Source: Oscheius tipulae (taxonomy: Eukaryota; Nematoda; Chromadorea; Rhabditida; Rhabditidae). Taken from it: DNA of 64,000 nt. Of the stretch, positions 1 to 10,954 are shown piece by piece (the stretch's first letter is position 1; every line of letters begins with the position of its first letter). A program made the position numbers and the translations under genes. The notes under the pieces are model-generated. The model was given only the letters and a program-made list of their open reading frames with translations. It did not search any database and was not told the DNA's origin. The stretch covers positions 8,432,001 through 8,496,000 of the forward strand of contig JASJZH010000006.1 in the NCBI GenBank assembly GCA_037178975.1. Reading direction: 5' to 3'.

Positions 1-2309
1 CTAATATGTCGTTATCACCGGTTCTGAAAAGTGGAGGATGAAAACGGAAAGAAAGTAGGAATTTACTTAAACCTGCCATGTTGACCAGTGTTTGTGACAG
101 TAGCCTGAGTCGTCACTTTTATTGATTCACTAAAATATGAATGTATGATGAAGAAGAAACTGGCAATGCCTCATGACCCCATCCTGATTGCCAAATCTAG
201 AGTATCCTTGAATAACAAGGACCAAAACAAGGAGCAGGACAATTAACCGCATCGCTCTATCTGAAGTCATCTGTTTGCCTTAGTGGGTCAAAGCTTACCA
301 TTCCCACGACATATTACTCAGAACAGCAAAAAATGAATGACTTCAAAGACCTGAAAAATGTGAAATGAAGATCGTGAGAGCCAAGAACAAATAACAAGTT
401 TTTTAGGAACTCAGAGTCTTTTACAGCACGGAACTCCAATAGAGCCTGGTTTACGTGATAGAAGGCCCAAGAAGGATGACTAGTTGAAGACATATTTAGG
501 GATAGTTGAAAACAAGAACTGATAGAGCTTTAACCAAAAAAAAGAAATATTTCGATTGATTTTGGTATAGAAGGTGAAAATTCAACAGTTAAAACCTACA
601 AAAAAACGTACGTGTTATTGACAACGACAAGCCTAAAAAGTCATTTTCCCCTTGTTCTAACAGACATACACAATATTTAGTGTGTTGCTTTGTAATAGCC
701 AATATTTTTAGCTGCTTTGACTTTATGAATTTGCTTTATTCCTTTTTTGAAGGATCAGCTAAAGTTTATGAGCTTCTTGACGCCTCAACCAAAGTCAAAG
801 TTTATTCGTTTCAGTGGCTCAAACGAAATTGCCTAACAAGGCGTTCAGGCACGAAGAGACTTCTAAAGTGGTGTATTTTGGTTCCAATTATTGCGGTCTG
901 TTGACCCCATAGATGACAAAAAGAGATGTCGAGGAAATTAACTTCATCACAGGGGTGGTACTCAAAAGATAGGCCGATTCGGTGTAAAGACATCTCCCAC
1001 ACAAACGACTTGATTACGACGCTAGCGTCTCTTTAGGGAGCAAGAAAACACGATTTTTACCAAGAGCTGCTGTTTGAGACGGCCCTGGAAGGAGAGACCC
1101 CCCAATGATTTTGGTAATTGCATCCAGAGGAGACGGCTATAAACACGAAATTGAAACTGAGCAGAAGCAGAATGATCGATGCCAGCTAACTAAGAATCTT
1201 GGAGTGAGTCGTCAGTGGCTTTTCACACGTCGTCAGCTAATCAGCCAGGAAGCATCATTGAGGGTCTGCTTCATTACATTAGTAAGAAGAGCACGTGACG
1301 CAGGCACTAGACCAGAAGAGGAGCTGTCTCTTAGTAAGTCTTTGGGTGGGAACGCCTCAAGGCTATGTCGAGCGGAAAATGCATAAAAAGAAATTTGATC
1401 TCCGACCGCGCAGCATATGTTTTAAGCACAAATCACAAAAGAATAAGCGAAAGAAGTCATTTGATAGCAGGGCATAGCTATCTTATCACCAAGTATAGCT
1501 AGCCTATTTTCCATTCTTTCCGACTCGGTAATAGTTGGTTACCTCAAAACCATTTTCCATTAATTTCCAAGAAAAGTAGTTGTTACCTTATCAGCGTTGT
1601 CACTGCTCGCGCAAAACACGTAGAGCACAGAAAAAAACGGCCACAGCGGAACGGATACAAACTGGCAAAGATTTGTCTTCAGTTTAGAGAAGTTTCGATT
1701 CACTATAATGTGAGACTAACGATGCTCTCAAAACTTATGATCTTTGTTCTTATCGTGGTATCATCCTATTCACATGTATTCGAAGAGCATGTTCTTTGTG
1801 GACGGAGATATCTATTTGTTTTTCACTTGCCCTAAGTACCATGTCTTCCTGTCCACCTCACCCCAGAACCAGGAACCAGTCTAGCTGGTCAACGCTTACT
1901 TAAATTGATTAAGTGCGACTTTAACACTATGATTGAGCTATAATATAGGCGATTTCAATTAAAGTAAAAGTATGAATAGCATATCGTAAAATCTAAGAGA
2001 ATGACAAAGTAGACAAGGAGAGAGTCACTTTTATTACTTTGCCCTAATACATGTCTACGTAGTTGCAAAGTCTATTATCTACGTAGTAGTCCGAATCTTA
2101 ATAAAGAAGCCCCTTCAACGTTCTTAGCCACTTTTTCCTGATAATTCGTTTTCAGAGTCACTTGATGTGGGCATCAACTGATATTAAAACGAGTGTGGTA
2201 AACCTAAGTCTGCCACTGCTTCTCTACAAGCTCAGGTTCTGAAGTGTCATTTCTACACATTCCATAAAGTTTCAGATGGATTGGGTACTTGATTTTGACG
2301 TGGTATGGA
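1..2309. other. Intergenic, no gene recognised
   Basis: No reading frame here shows protein-like composition together with splice sites or a recognisable domain. The longest frames, around 1105 to 1477, look like chance openings. The sequence is AT-rich and unique-looking. The leader of the downstream SDR gene probably starts at an acceptor ending at 2275. Confidence 0.6.
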
Positions 2310-3789
2310 ATGGCTTGTTTCACTGCCGTCATGCTGGTTTTCTACATTTTAAGGAAGGCAAGACGACGGGCCAAAAATAAGTGTCTAATTTAGGCAATAT
2401 ATTCGTGGGGCTCAATGTGAATTGATAAAGAGACTAGACGGAAAGAGCGTACTGGTCACAGGAGCTAGTGGGGGAATTGGTCAGGCTTCGAATTATTATA
2501 ATTAAGCTTTTTCAGGCTTTGCTCTGTGCAAATTATTGTGTGAACGAGGAGCAAAGGTTCACATGTTGTGCCGAAACAAACTAAGGGGTGAAGAGGCAGT
2601 CAATAAACTGAAAAAGGGACAGTATGATAAATTTTGTCTATGTATTTCTTTCAGTTAGGCTACGACAATGTTCAACTGCACTTGGCCAATCTAGCAGATT
2701 TAGCTAAAGTGAGAAGGTTTGCGGGGGAGTTTGTAGCCAGTTTGTTACGTTTCATGGTATAAAACATGATGTTTTAGATGTCGAATCTCTTGATATGCTG
2801 GTATGTAATGCTGGTCTTCTGGGGCCAACTTTATTCACGAAAACTGTGGATGGACATGAATTGGTGTATCAAACCAACTATCTAGGTATGTATATCATAA
2901 ATAGATGTTTTGATGGAACTCGAACGTATGAATGTGTGACAACATAAATGCATTGCGTTAGTACTGTAGTGTATTAGTAAGTATGAACTGCCCTCTAAAG
3001 GAACCCTTTTCAATCTGGCAATTGTGAAAACTGAAGTTAGAAAGTGTTTCTACTTGGGCTACTAGTGTTTGACACTTTCAGCAAGTTTACCCCACTGGCA
3101 CAATGTACGTTTTCAGCCCACTTCCTCTTGACCGAGAAGCTTCTTCCAATCCTTTCTAGCACTGGGAAAGTTGTAAACATAAGTTCCATTATGCACAAGT
3201 TCGGTGATACTGTAGAGTATACCAAACTGAACGAGGAGGAAAGTTACGAACTCAATGGACTACAAGCTTACAACAGGAGCAAGCTAGCTCAGGTAACTCT
3301 TCTGTTAATGCACATTAAAATATCAGGTGATGGCTTCCAAGCAACTCTCCCTGGAGCAAGGTACAACGATTGTTTCCTGTCATCCGGGCAATGTTCATTC
3401 AAACATCCTGCAAACAGGCCCTTTGGCTTTTCTTGAAAACACGTGGGTTAGGTGAGTGTCTCTTCTTTTAAATCGTCGCAAAATATTTGCTTCCTCTGTG
3501 TGTGCCGACTTTGTTGATTTTCGAGTTACAAAGATCTCCACGATTCAGGTATCTCATCGCGTTTGTTCTCAAAACCGAGGTCGATGGTGCCCAGACGCCA
3601 TTATTCGTCTGTCTGGCGGACAACCTAGTTTCGGGTGCTTACTACAGGTTGGAAATGCTGCTGTGACTGTTTTGTGAGCGTTACAGGGAGTGCCGCCTGG
3701 ATAAGAACGTAAATCCATTGGTCAACAATGTGACTGAAAGATGTGCTCTCCTTCAACAAACCAGAAAGGTATTGCAGTCGTTTTTGTAG
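2310..3789 (+). CDS. Short-chain dehydrogenase/reductase, retinol-dehydrogenase-like
   Basis: NAD(P)-dependent oxidoreductase of the SDR superfamily, closest in pattern to the RDH11-14/WWOX/DHRS group. Exons: 2310-2380, 2433-2479, 2516-2598, 2655-2739, 2778-2885, 3117-3292, 3327-3451, 3549-3647, 3687-3789; 298 residues. A short N-terminal hydrophobic segment suggests membrane anchoring. The cofactor motif TGASGGIG follows, then the LVCNAG strand-4 motif, NISS with the catalytic Ser, and the YNRSK catalytic Tyr-Lys motif. The HPG motif after strand 6 is also present. Introns are 34 to 56 nt, apart from one of 231 and one of 97. One boundary is odd. The family would keep about seven more residues after GEEA, but the donor at 2622 that allows this breaks the frame, so I used the in-frame donor at 2599. 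The true start could be slightly upstream. Reaction class is well supported; substrate is not known. Confidence 0.87.
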
Positions 3790-6700
3790 CATCGTGACAG
3801 TAAAATTTTAAATTCAGTCGGTCTTCTTTACCCTCACAGCTAAGTAAATGCTATGAGCCCCGAGTTTGATGGGTAAACAGTCTGAGCTTTGCTACCTTTC
3901 GCTATGAAGGAAGTGCAGAAGAGCACCTTTACTCCTCTTCTCAACTTATTGACAGACGGTCCTTGTTTGTACTGCTCGACCACTCTTCACGCCTCTCGCG
4001 TCGTCCACTTCCCTCAGCGACTACGGCAAACAGCCACCGAAAGACGGCTGAGATTAGCTTAATAAGTGCTTGCTGTTTCTGCCGAATATCCTAAAGCACC
4101 TCGCAACTTCCTTCAATCTTCCGCCTCTAAAAGTGGCTCAGTTTTTGCTCACTTCCGTAAGTGACAGTTCCACTTCCGCGCGTCAGCCTAGAATACGCTC
4201 CGTCCAGTGCTCATATTGTATGCCTAGGGAGCTGTATTGTAGATATTGCCTACAATTTTTCAACCCAAATCTCAACAAGAGTATTTGTTTTCTCCTTTTC
4301 TTACTTTATGACAACCTATCGCAATCAAGATTTGTAACTTTACCTAGTATCTAATGTATTGCTTGTGGTCTCGAAACAGTTGTGGTTCATTGCCACCTTA
4401 TTTAGCCGGCTTACCCACCTTTTCTCGTCTTAGGTTTCAGCCAACAAACTCTTTTACATAATTGGCAAGAAAGTATACACGACACAATGTGGAAGAGAAT
4501 AAAAGTAATCTTTTGCTTCTGAGACCTGCTTTCTTATCCTCTGTTTGGGATTGACTGTTGAAAGCTTTGGTCTGCCGCTGGCTCATTGTCCAAGCGATCT
4601 TCACTCTATTCAAAACCGAACTTCAGTGCAAACGGGTCGTCGGCGCATCTTGTTTGTATTTTTCGAGCTGTTCCATTACAATGGACACAATGCTGACCGT
4701 GCCCCTCTCTCTGGACTCGATCCTCCTCCCGTTTCCGTTACCCACTTTTCAATTCGCAGAATACTAGCAAGACTTTTCGTCGGTGGGATTTTGATTCGCT
4801 AATTTCGACGCCTTTAGCATTTCCGCATTAGGGTGGACGATTCTTCGGTCTTTAATCGCGTCTAACGTAGAATATTACACTCTGCTGAGATGAGCCGCTG
4901 CCCTGAGGCGGTGATCCGGTCTTCTCATCAAAAGCAAAGCAAACAGTTCCGCTTGCACATTAGCTGCCCAGGCTCCTCGATTTCATCTACTGTAGGATGA
5001 TCTCTTGAACATGCTGTCAACCTCACTTTTTCTGTAATTGTCGAGTAAACTACCAGTCGTCTCGCGAGGGGAGGGTGGGGAAGAGAGAATGAACACAATG
5101 ACCGGTAACCCGGTCAGCATAGCCTCGGGGCCTCCTCATCCCTCACATATATACACACAAGTGCCATCGGTTTTATTCGCTCTCGCCGCCGACGATTGAC
5201 CTCTTTTTTGAATAGACACACCCAGAAGTGCAAAGTCAAACTGTAGATTTAAGCTCCTAGTGTTGCGCGCGACCGTCCTAACCTCCAGTTTTTGTTGTTT
5301 GACTTGAAGCGGAATGTGCGAACAGTGTGTGGCAAGTCTTGCCCTGCCGTACAGACTCCATTCATTCTCTGTTGGGAAGATCCACACAAAAACGTTTGTC
5401 TTTTCTCAATTCTCCCGGCTTGACATTAAGTTTAACATTTCGGGCTTGTGAGTAAGCGTCTTCACGGTTCCCAATTATAGTCTCAATTTTATAGACGGGT
5501 CCCAGATGTTCTGTTTCCCGGAAATGTATGACCAATTAGGTTCTCTCTAAGCATTTCAATTGAAATAATGTTTCTTCGATGTAATCTTTTATGTTTCCTA
5601 AGCCTTTCATGTCAACAAAACCGTTGCTTGCGTTCTATTTATGATTTGCATAATATAGATAATGAATCTTCCTCGCTCAAAAATAGATCCATCTGCATAA
5701 TATTTGGCATTTCGTGTGAAAGCTGTTCTTAAGTTAGAGAGGAATATTGAAAATGTTCAAAAGTATTCTTGTACTGTTGGTGGGCTTTTGATAACAATAC
5801 TATGTTGATCAAAATTCTGTAGAAGGCTAGTGTTTTCCCTGAAATAACATTGTTTTTCCTAGTTTTGTGCTTAAATTAACTTGTAACAAGTGAGCTAAAC
5901 ACTTTGTTATCCTTCCTTCCAAATTTGACTGGTTTGTAAGTGATTGTTGTTAAACATGACAAAGGAAATAGAAATAGCTGTCTTCGTCATTTTCCTATAC
6001 CTTGTTCAAACTAAACTAAATTTTTGCGTATTCTTGTTCGACACCTTGTCGATCAAAAAATCTACGCATGGAGCAAGTTCCCTAGAGAGCTCATGGTCTC
6101 TGTTTACCGTGCTTTCTACTCAGGCACAGACCTCGATCAGTAGAGAGAGAGTGAGTGTGTCGATGGCAGGTTTCAAGCACAACCAGTTCTCCCAATATTC
6201 GCAATTTCTTCTGTTTGCATTGGAATCTATAGGTTCCTTAAAGTTTTTACACCCTACTCCATTTCATTGTCTTTTAATGTCGTCTTCACTCTCTGTAAAC
6301 CTGTCTCGACATCAAGGTGCCCTAAGACCTTTCATCCCTTCGCCTCTCTTTTTGGTTGAAACAAAAACAGAGGGTAGATAGAAAGTAAAACAACACTTTT
6401 TGAGGGTAGTGCAATTATCGCGCGAACTTTCACTATCAACAAAAAAGATTAGCTTTCTCTTTCGCCCGAGGTCCCTAGTGGACTGACCGTGTTTTGCTAC
6501 TTTCCTCTATTCCTCTCCTTTCATTTCCGTTCTATGGGAAAACTGTTCATATTAACTAAAACTTATTACACCGCTTGTTGTTACTACATATGACTCTTCT
6601 GACCAAAACGGTTTTTTGTCCGGTTAGAGATGATCTAGTTCTTTTATCTGTATTCCTGACCACATCATGTAAGAGTCTGCTATAGGATCTGGTATATAGA

Positions 6701-7122
6701 TTACACTGTCTCACTATCTCTCTATCCCTCTCTTTTATAATTTGCGGCCCCAAATGAATGATTTCCTGCGATTCGTCAGCAATGTTTCGGTATTGGTCAT
6801 CTGTCAAAATCATTTCCGTCTTCTGGGTGAAACTTCAATACACCTAACTCTCGTCATTCCAATTCTCTTTGTGTGGCAGCGTTGTTCTATGTCTCTGGCG
6901 ACCATTTATTTTAGTTGTATTCAAAACTGCCTACGGAAATCCGTCACAGATGTCGTGCAATCAAGAACACAATACAATATCGCTTTCTCCCGTGCAATAC
7001 ATTTTCTCTCCTCCCGTTCTCACTGCCTATACAGTCCTCACAACAAATCAACATCTTTGACCACATCGTTCTCTCGATCGCTATCTTGACGTTTTGCTTT
7101 CAAGCCTTACGATTCAGTGTGA
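3790..7122. other. Intergenic, no gene recognised
   Basis: About 3.3 kb of pyrimidine-rich and AT-rich sequence. Several open frames occur (for example 5944-6381), but none has domain similarity, a convincing codon pattern or paired splice sites. Probable SDR 3' UTR sequence lies at the left end. Confidence 0.6.
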
Positions 7123-7527
7123 ATGTGGCTGCTGGTCTTATTAATGCCAATTGTGGTCACTGCAAGATTTCCAAGTCCGCCTGTCTTCACCTCAACACAA
7201 CATTATCCTCCAATTTGCTATCTACCTCCAGGTTTGTTTTCTTTCCTGTATGCCGAATCGTGCGTGGAATAATGCGATGTTTGTTTTGGGCAGAGAAACA
7301 TGATCATTTTTAGATTCGGGCCTGTGTTCCACTTCTTCAGACAACAATGTAGACCTGTTCACCCGATATTATTTTGACGCCACCACACAAGAATGCTATC
7401 CTTTCGGAGTACAGGGCTGTGGAGGCAATGAGAACAGGTACCTGAATTTAAAAAGAGTCTAACGTTAAAATATAGGTTCAAATCAAAAACGGAATGCGAA
7501 ACCTATTGCCGAATGGACATCAAATAG
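7123..7527 (+). CDS. Secreted single Kunitz-domain protein
   Basis: Small secreted protein with one BPTI/Kunitz domain, a fold usually used to inhibit serine proteases. Exons 7123-7231, 7314-7437 and 7476-7527 give about 94 residues. A hydrophobic signal peptide starts MWLLVLLMPIVVTA. A short linker leads into the Kunitz fold. Its six cysteines are visible: C in ICYLPP, C in SGLCST, C in QECYPF, C in GCGGN, and two in ECETYC. The hallmark YYFD and GCGGN segments are intact. The reactive-site P1 position falls at Leu in DSGLC, which would favour chymotrypsin- or elastase-like targets; that is inference. An acceptor-like site ends at 7117, five nt before the ATG. AATAAA lies at 7612-7617. The gene is convergent with TMEM258. 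Confidence 0.87.
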
Positions 7528-7719
7528 ACATCTCCTTTCCATATATTGAATACCTGCTATCATCCATTCCACTTTCTTTTCACTGAGGGGCATCTACGGG
7601 TTGTTTATACAAATAAATAGTTTTATTAAGAAGAAGACCATACTGTTAAAGTAGTAACAACCCATAAAACAACAGTGTATAAATAGTCATCACAGGACGG
7701 GCAGTTGAGAGAGACCAGC

Positions 7720-8104
7720 TTAGACGTAAATGCCAACCCAGAGGAGAAGGAAGAGGGTTCCCCAGCCGAGAAGAATTGCGGCGATGGTGGCGATGGTGAG
7801 CTCCTTGAAGATGTTGCGCGAGTACTTAGTGGCAGTGACCTGGACGTGACATTTATTGAAAGTTGAGCCTTGACTGTTAATCATTGCTCCCTGACAGATT
7901 GTTCTGCAAAGTCAAGAGCACAATTTCCATCCCTCCAGAGCATTCTCCCAAAATCTCGATCCCCTCAGGCGACTAGAAAACAGGTACCTCGTAAAGGATA
8001 AACCAGGCCATGAAGAAGAGACCAAATCCACAGAAGGAGAGAGTGACCTGTGGGAGGGCGGTAGGGTTGATGGGTCCGACGAAGCGCTGCATCTTGTCAG
8101 CCAT
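7720..8104 (-). CDS. TMEM258: TMEM258, oligosaccharyltransferase complex subunit
   Basis: Small two-pass ER membrane protein, a subunit of the oligosaccharyltransferase complex that N-glycosylates nascent proteins. Exons (reverse strand) 8104-7988 and 7839-7720 give 78 residues, matching the roughly 79 residues typical of the family. The sequence starts [14 protein letters not shown] and ends with the family-typical [11 protein letters not shown]; the [10 protein letters not shown] loop lies between the two membrane segments. The single intron is 147 to 148 nt. An acceptor-like site sits 18 nt upstream of the ATG (first transcribed base 8123). SERINC ends only 230 nt upstream on the same strand, so the pair could be co-transcribed. 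A reverse-strand AATAAA lies near 7622-7627. Confidence 0.96.
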
Positions 8105-8354
8105 GCTCTTAGAGTTGCACTACCTAAAATTTAGTATTACATAAAATAACTGGAAACAATTAAGATATTTAGCTGTTGAAACAGCGAGAGACAGTTAGAA
8201 ATCAATAAATAGCCGCTTTTGTTGAAAGTACACAGCTCGTTGTAGCACACATAAAAGGAAGATCACTGTTGAGTAGAGCCGGAAATGACTAGAGAGAGGG
8301 TATGTACAGATCGCGAAATGTACAGAAAACAGACAAAGTGTACAGAGAGCAGAG

Positions 8355-10489
8355 TTAAAAGTCACGATCAGGGAATAGAGCCGGTGCGATTAGCGTCCAG
8401 GCGTAGAGACCGATACAGAGCCAGCTCGAGATGATTTTCACCCAGACGGAAGCCATATTGCTGTTCAGATGAGAGAGATCGTTGTCCGGTCTGTAACAGG
8501 CAGAAATGAACGTCCAAATTGGGGGAATTCACCTGTACCAGCTCGTCAGTGTCATCATGACGTAGAGAGAGGCAAGTCCAAACATGAAGTGGAAGAAGGA
8601 GTAGGAATAGGCGACTCCTTCCGACTCGTTGTCCCAGACACGACGACCAGCTTCGGGATCACCTGAAATGTCTATATTGAACACGAGAAAGAGACAATAA
8701 AGAAGAGATCATCATGCAACATGCGACATAGAAGTGATATTTCGTAGTTCTTCAGAATTGTTCGTTTTTGGAGTTATCGGTATAAAAATTACGTAGCAGC
8801 ATTGAATTCTCTGCCAAGATGCCTGACTTTTATTTTTTGTTGTCATTTCAATTTCAAACCTATTGCCTACGTATCCAACTTTGGCACCGATCTCAAGCAC
8901 CCCACAGCGAACAATTCAGAGAACTGTTAATTCTTCGACAGATACTAGAAGACAGTCGCATGATGATCCGTTTAACTTAAGCGACATCTCACCATCCACA
9001 ACAGTATCACGGAACCCACTGAGTTGCTGATTCTCGTCCCCTCCAGTGATTTTTCCAAGAGATGTGTTCGATGAGTTCCGAATCGATGCGTAAAGAACGC
9101 AGAGGAACCATAGAATCAGCGACACGATTGAGTGGGCCGGCATGGGGGTCCCGAAAGTTTTATCCTCTTTGTCTCCCGGCTTCGTGGTATTCGTAAAGAT
9201 GGTGATTAGTGAAGGATTACATTCTTGGTCTAAAACAGATGTTTTATGGAAAAAGTATGGGCGGGCACCTGGATTGTTGGCGAGAGCAGACCATGTGAGG
9301 TACATCACGTACATGGAGATACAAGCAGATTGAAGGAGTCCAGATCTGGGCATCTTTTCTTGCACGAAAGGTGTGATGGAAAGCACACTGACACAGGCAC
9401 AAAGGATCACATTGAATCCGATGATGAACTTGGGTAGGGCGCAGAAGGACACGTCCTGTAAGCGTCGTTCCGTGAACATGAGTTAAGGCTGGTTACCGAG
9501 CTGTAAATAATAAGCATGGCCACAACGGCAGCAATGGAGAGAACGAATCCGCCGAAGGAGAAGGAGAGAAGGCCGGCAAAACAGCAGCGAGAATCGTTTT
9601 CTTCGTATCTGAAAATAGCTGTTTAGCGAACGGAAACAGAAGAAGGTCTAGAAAGTACGGAAGAGGAACTAGAAAAAACTGCTGGGATCAGACCATCCAC
9701 CTCTGACCACTATGAGCGCTTAGCACAAGAGAAAATAGTCCTATCCCAGCTAAGTAAAAAGCAACTCACGAGTCAACCCAGCTTTCAGCCAATCCGTGAG
9801 CAAAGTCGACTATCAGGATGAGTTGGATGAGAATGAACATGAACCCGCCGAGCATACCGATCCACATTAGAGCTGAAACTTCAAATAGCTGCAAATTATG
9901 TGACTCTAACGTGTAGAGATATTTTCACTCCGAATGAAGAAAAATCCAGCAATGAGCCCGGCCAACAGAAGGTACTTGAAAAACCAGAATCCGTTCTGAA
10001 TAGCAGAGCGAGGATCCTTTGACGACGAGACTCCTATCATCAAAAACATCATTAGAAGGAAAAATGACGCCATTCCTGCGCACAATCTAAGAAGTAAAAT
10101 TGAAACAGAAACTTGAAAAGCGGTACCGATACACAGCTTGGAATCCAACCGCTCGTTCACAGCTGACCCCGGCGTATTCACTCAGTCCGATACAAAACCA
10201 TTGATCCTGAAAAGTTTTTTGTGTAAACAACCAGGAAAGTCTTACCCTTGCGAGTTTTTCTTGTATACCTGGAGTCAGCATGATGCAGGCGACGACAGTA
10301 CCAACCAGCAGCATGATCGCGTACATTATCCTTGTCGTAGTCGAATTTCGAGTAGTTGGACAGGCTGCACAGCAGAGAGAGCATGCTGCACTTCCGAAAC
10401 AGCAAGCTGTCTGAGCTTAAAACTTCGACATGAACTAATAATGGTATTACCGAAGCTGCACAGACTGGAGCAGCCAACAAGGCTCCCAT
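8355..10489 (-). CDS. SERINC: Serine incorporator (SERINC/TDE1 family)
   Basis: Multi-pass membrane protein of the SERINC family, linked in the literature to serine-containing lipids and phospholipid scrambling. Ten exons: 10489-10451, 10410-10246, 10206-10127, 10086-9911, 9872-9770, 9608-9497, 9455-9269, 9229-8993, 8662-8533, 8490-8355. They close exactly to 454 residues, the usual family length. It starts [13 protein letters not shown], as SERINCs start MGA. It has the Cys-rich [12 protein letters not shown] stretch, [15 protein letters not shown], the MYLTWSAL segment with CNPS, and the C-terminal [15 protein letters not shown] and WVKIISSW blocks. Most introns are 38 to 45 nt; two are 161 and 330. 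A poly-pyrimidine acceptor ends just before 10512, 22 nt from the ATG. It is divergent from SQSTM1, with 465 bp between start codons. Confidence 0.97.
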
Positions 10490-10954
10490 TTTAAAGAAGG
10501 AGACTGCTGCCCCTAAAAAAAAAGTTTTCAAAAATGTTACAAGATTTTTGGACCAGTGAAGCTAGAAGAAGTTGAATCTAAAGGAACTTTGAGCCGACTT
10601 ATCGATGAGGAACACGTGTCAATAGTTACTATTGGTTACAAAGTAATAAATCAAGCGTCGTGGCACAATTGGATTGATCGAAGCTACCATATCTACTTTC
10701 GCGGCGGGACCCCTGCTCGCAACCGCTTGGCACATAAACCCTTCATAGGCCGCATGTCATTTTCACAACTACAGGGGCACGTGAGCGCAGCGCCGGCGGC
10801 CTCCGCCAAACAGCTGATACGACTCCCTTTATCTTTCTCGATGGACACTAGAGTGGTGACCTTCTGTCAGCCTCTCCTGTATATCTTCCTCGTTGTACTA
10901 ATGCACTAGTCCTTCCAATTTTCAGGATCTCAAGACTTTGGTAACGCGCTCAGA
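10490..10954. promoter_or_regulatory. Divergent SERINC/SQSTM1 intergenic region
   Basis: The 465 bp between the two divergent start codons must hold both promoters and leaders. Acceptor-like sites bound it: one reverse-strand site with first base 10512 and one forward site ending at 10925. No TATA box stands out. Confidence 0.45.

Noticed and set aside
5944-6381. 145-codon open frame
   Set aside because: Low-complexity, pyrimidine-rich DNA with no supporting features.
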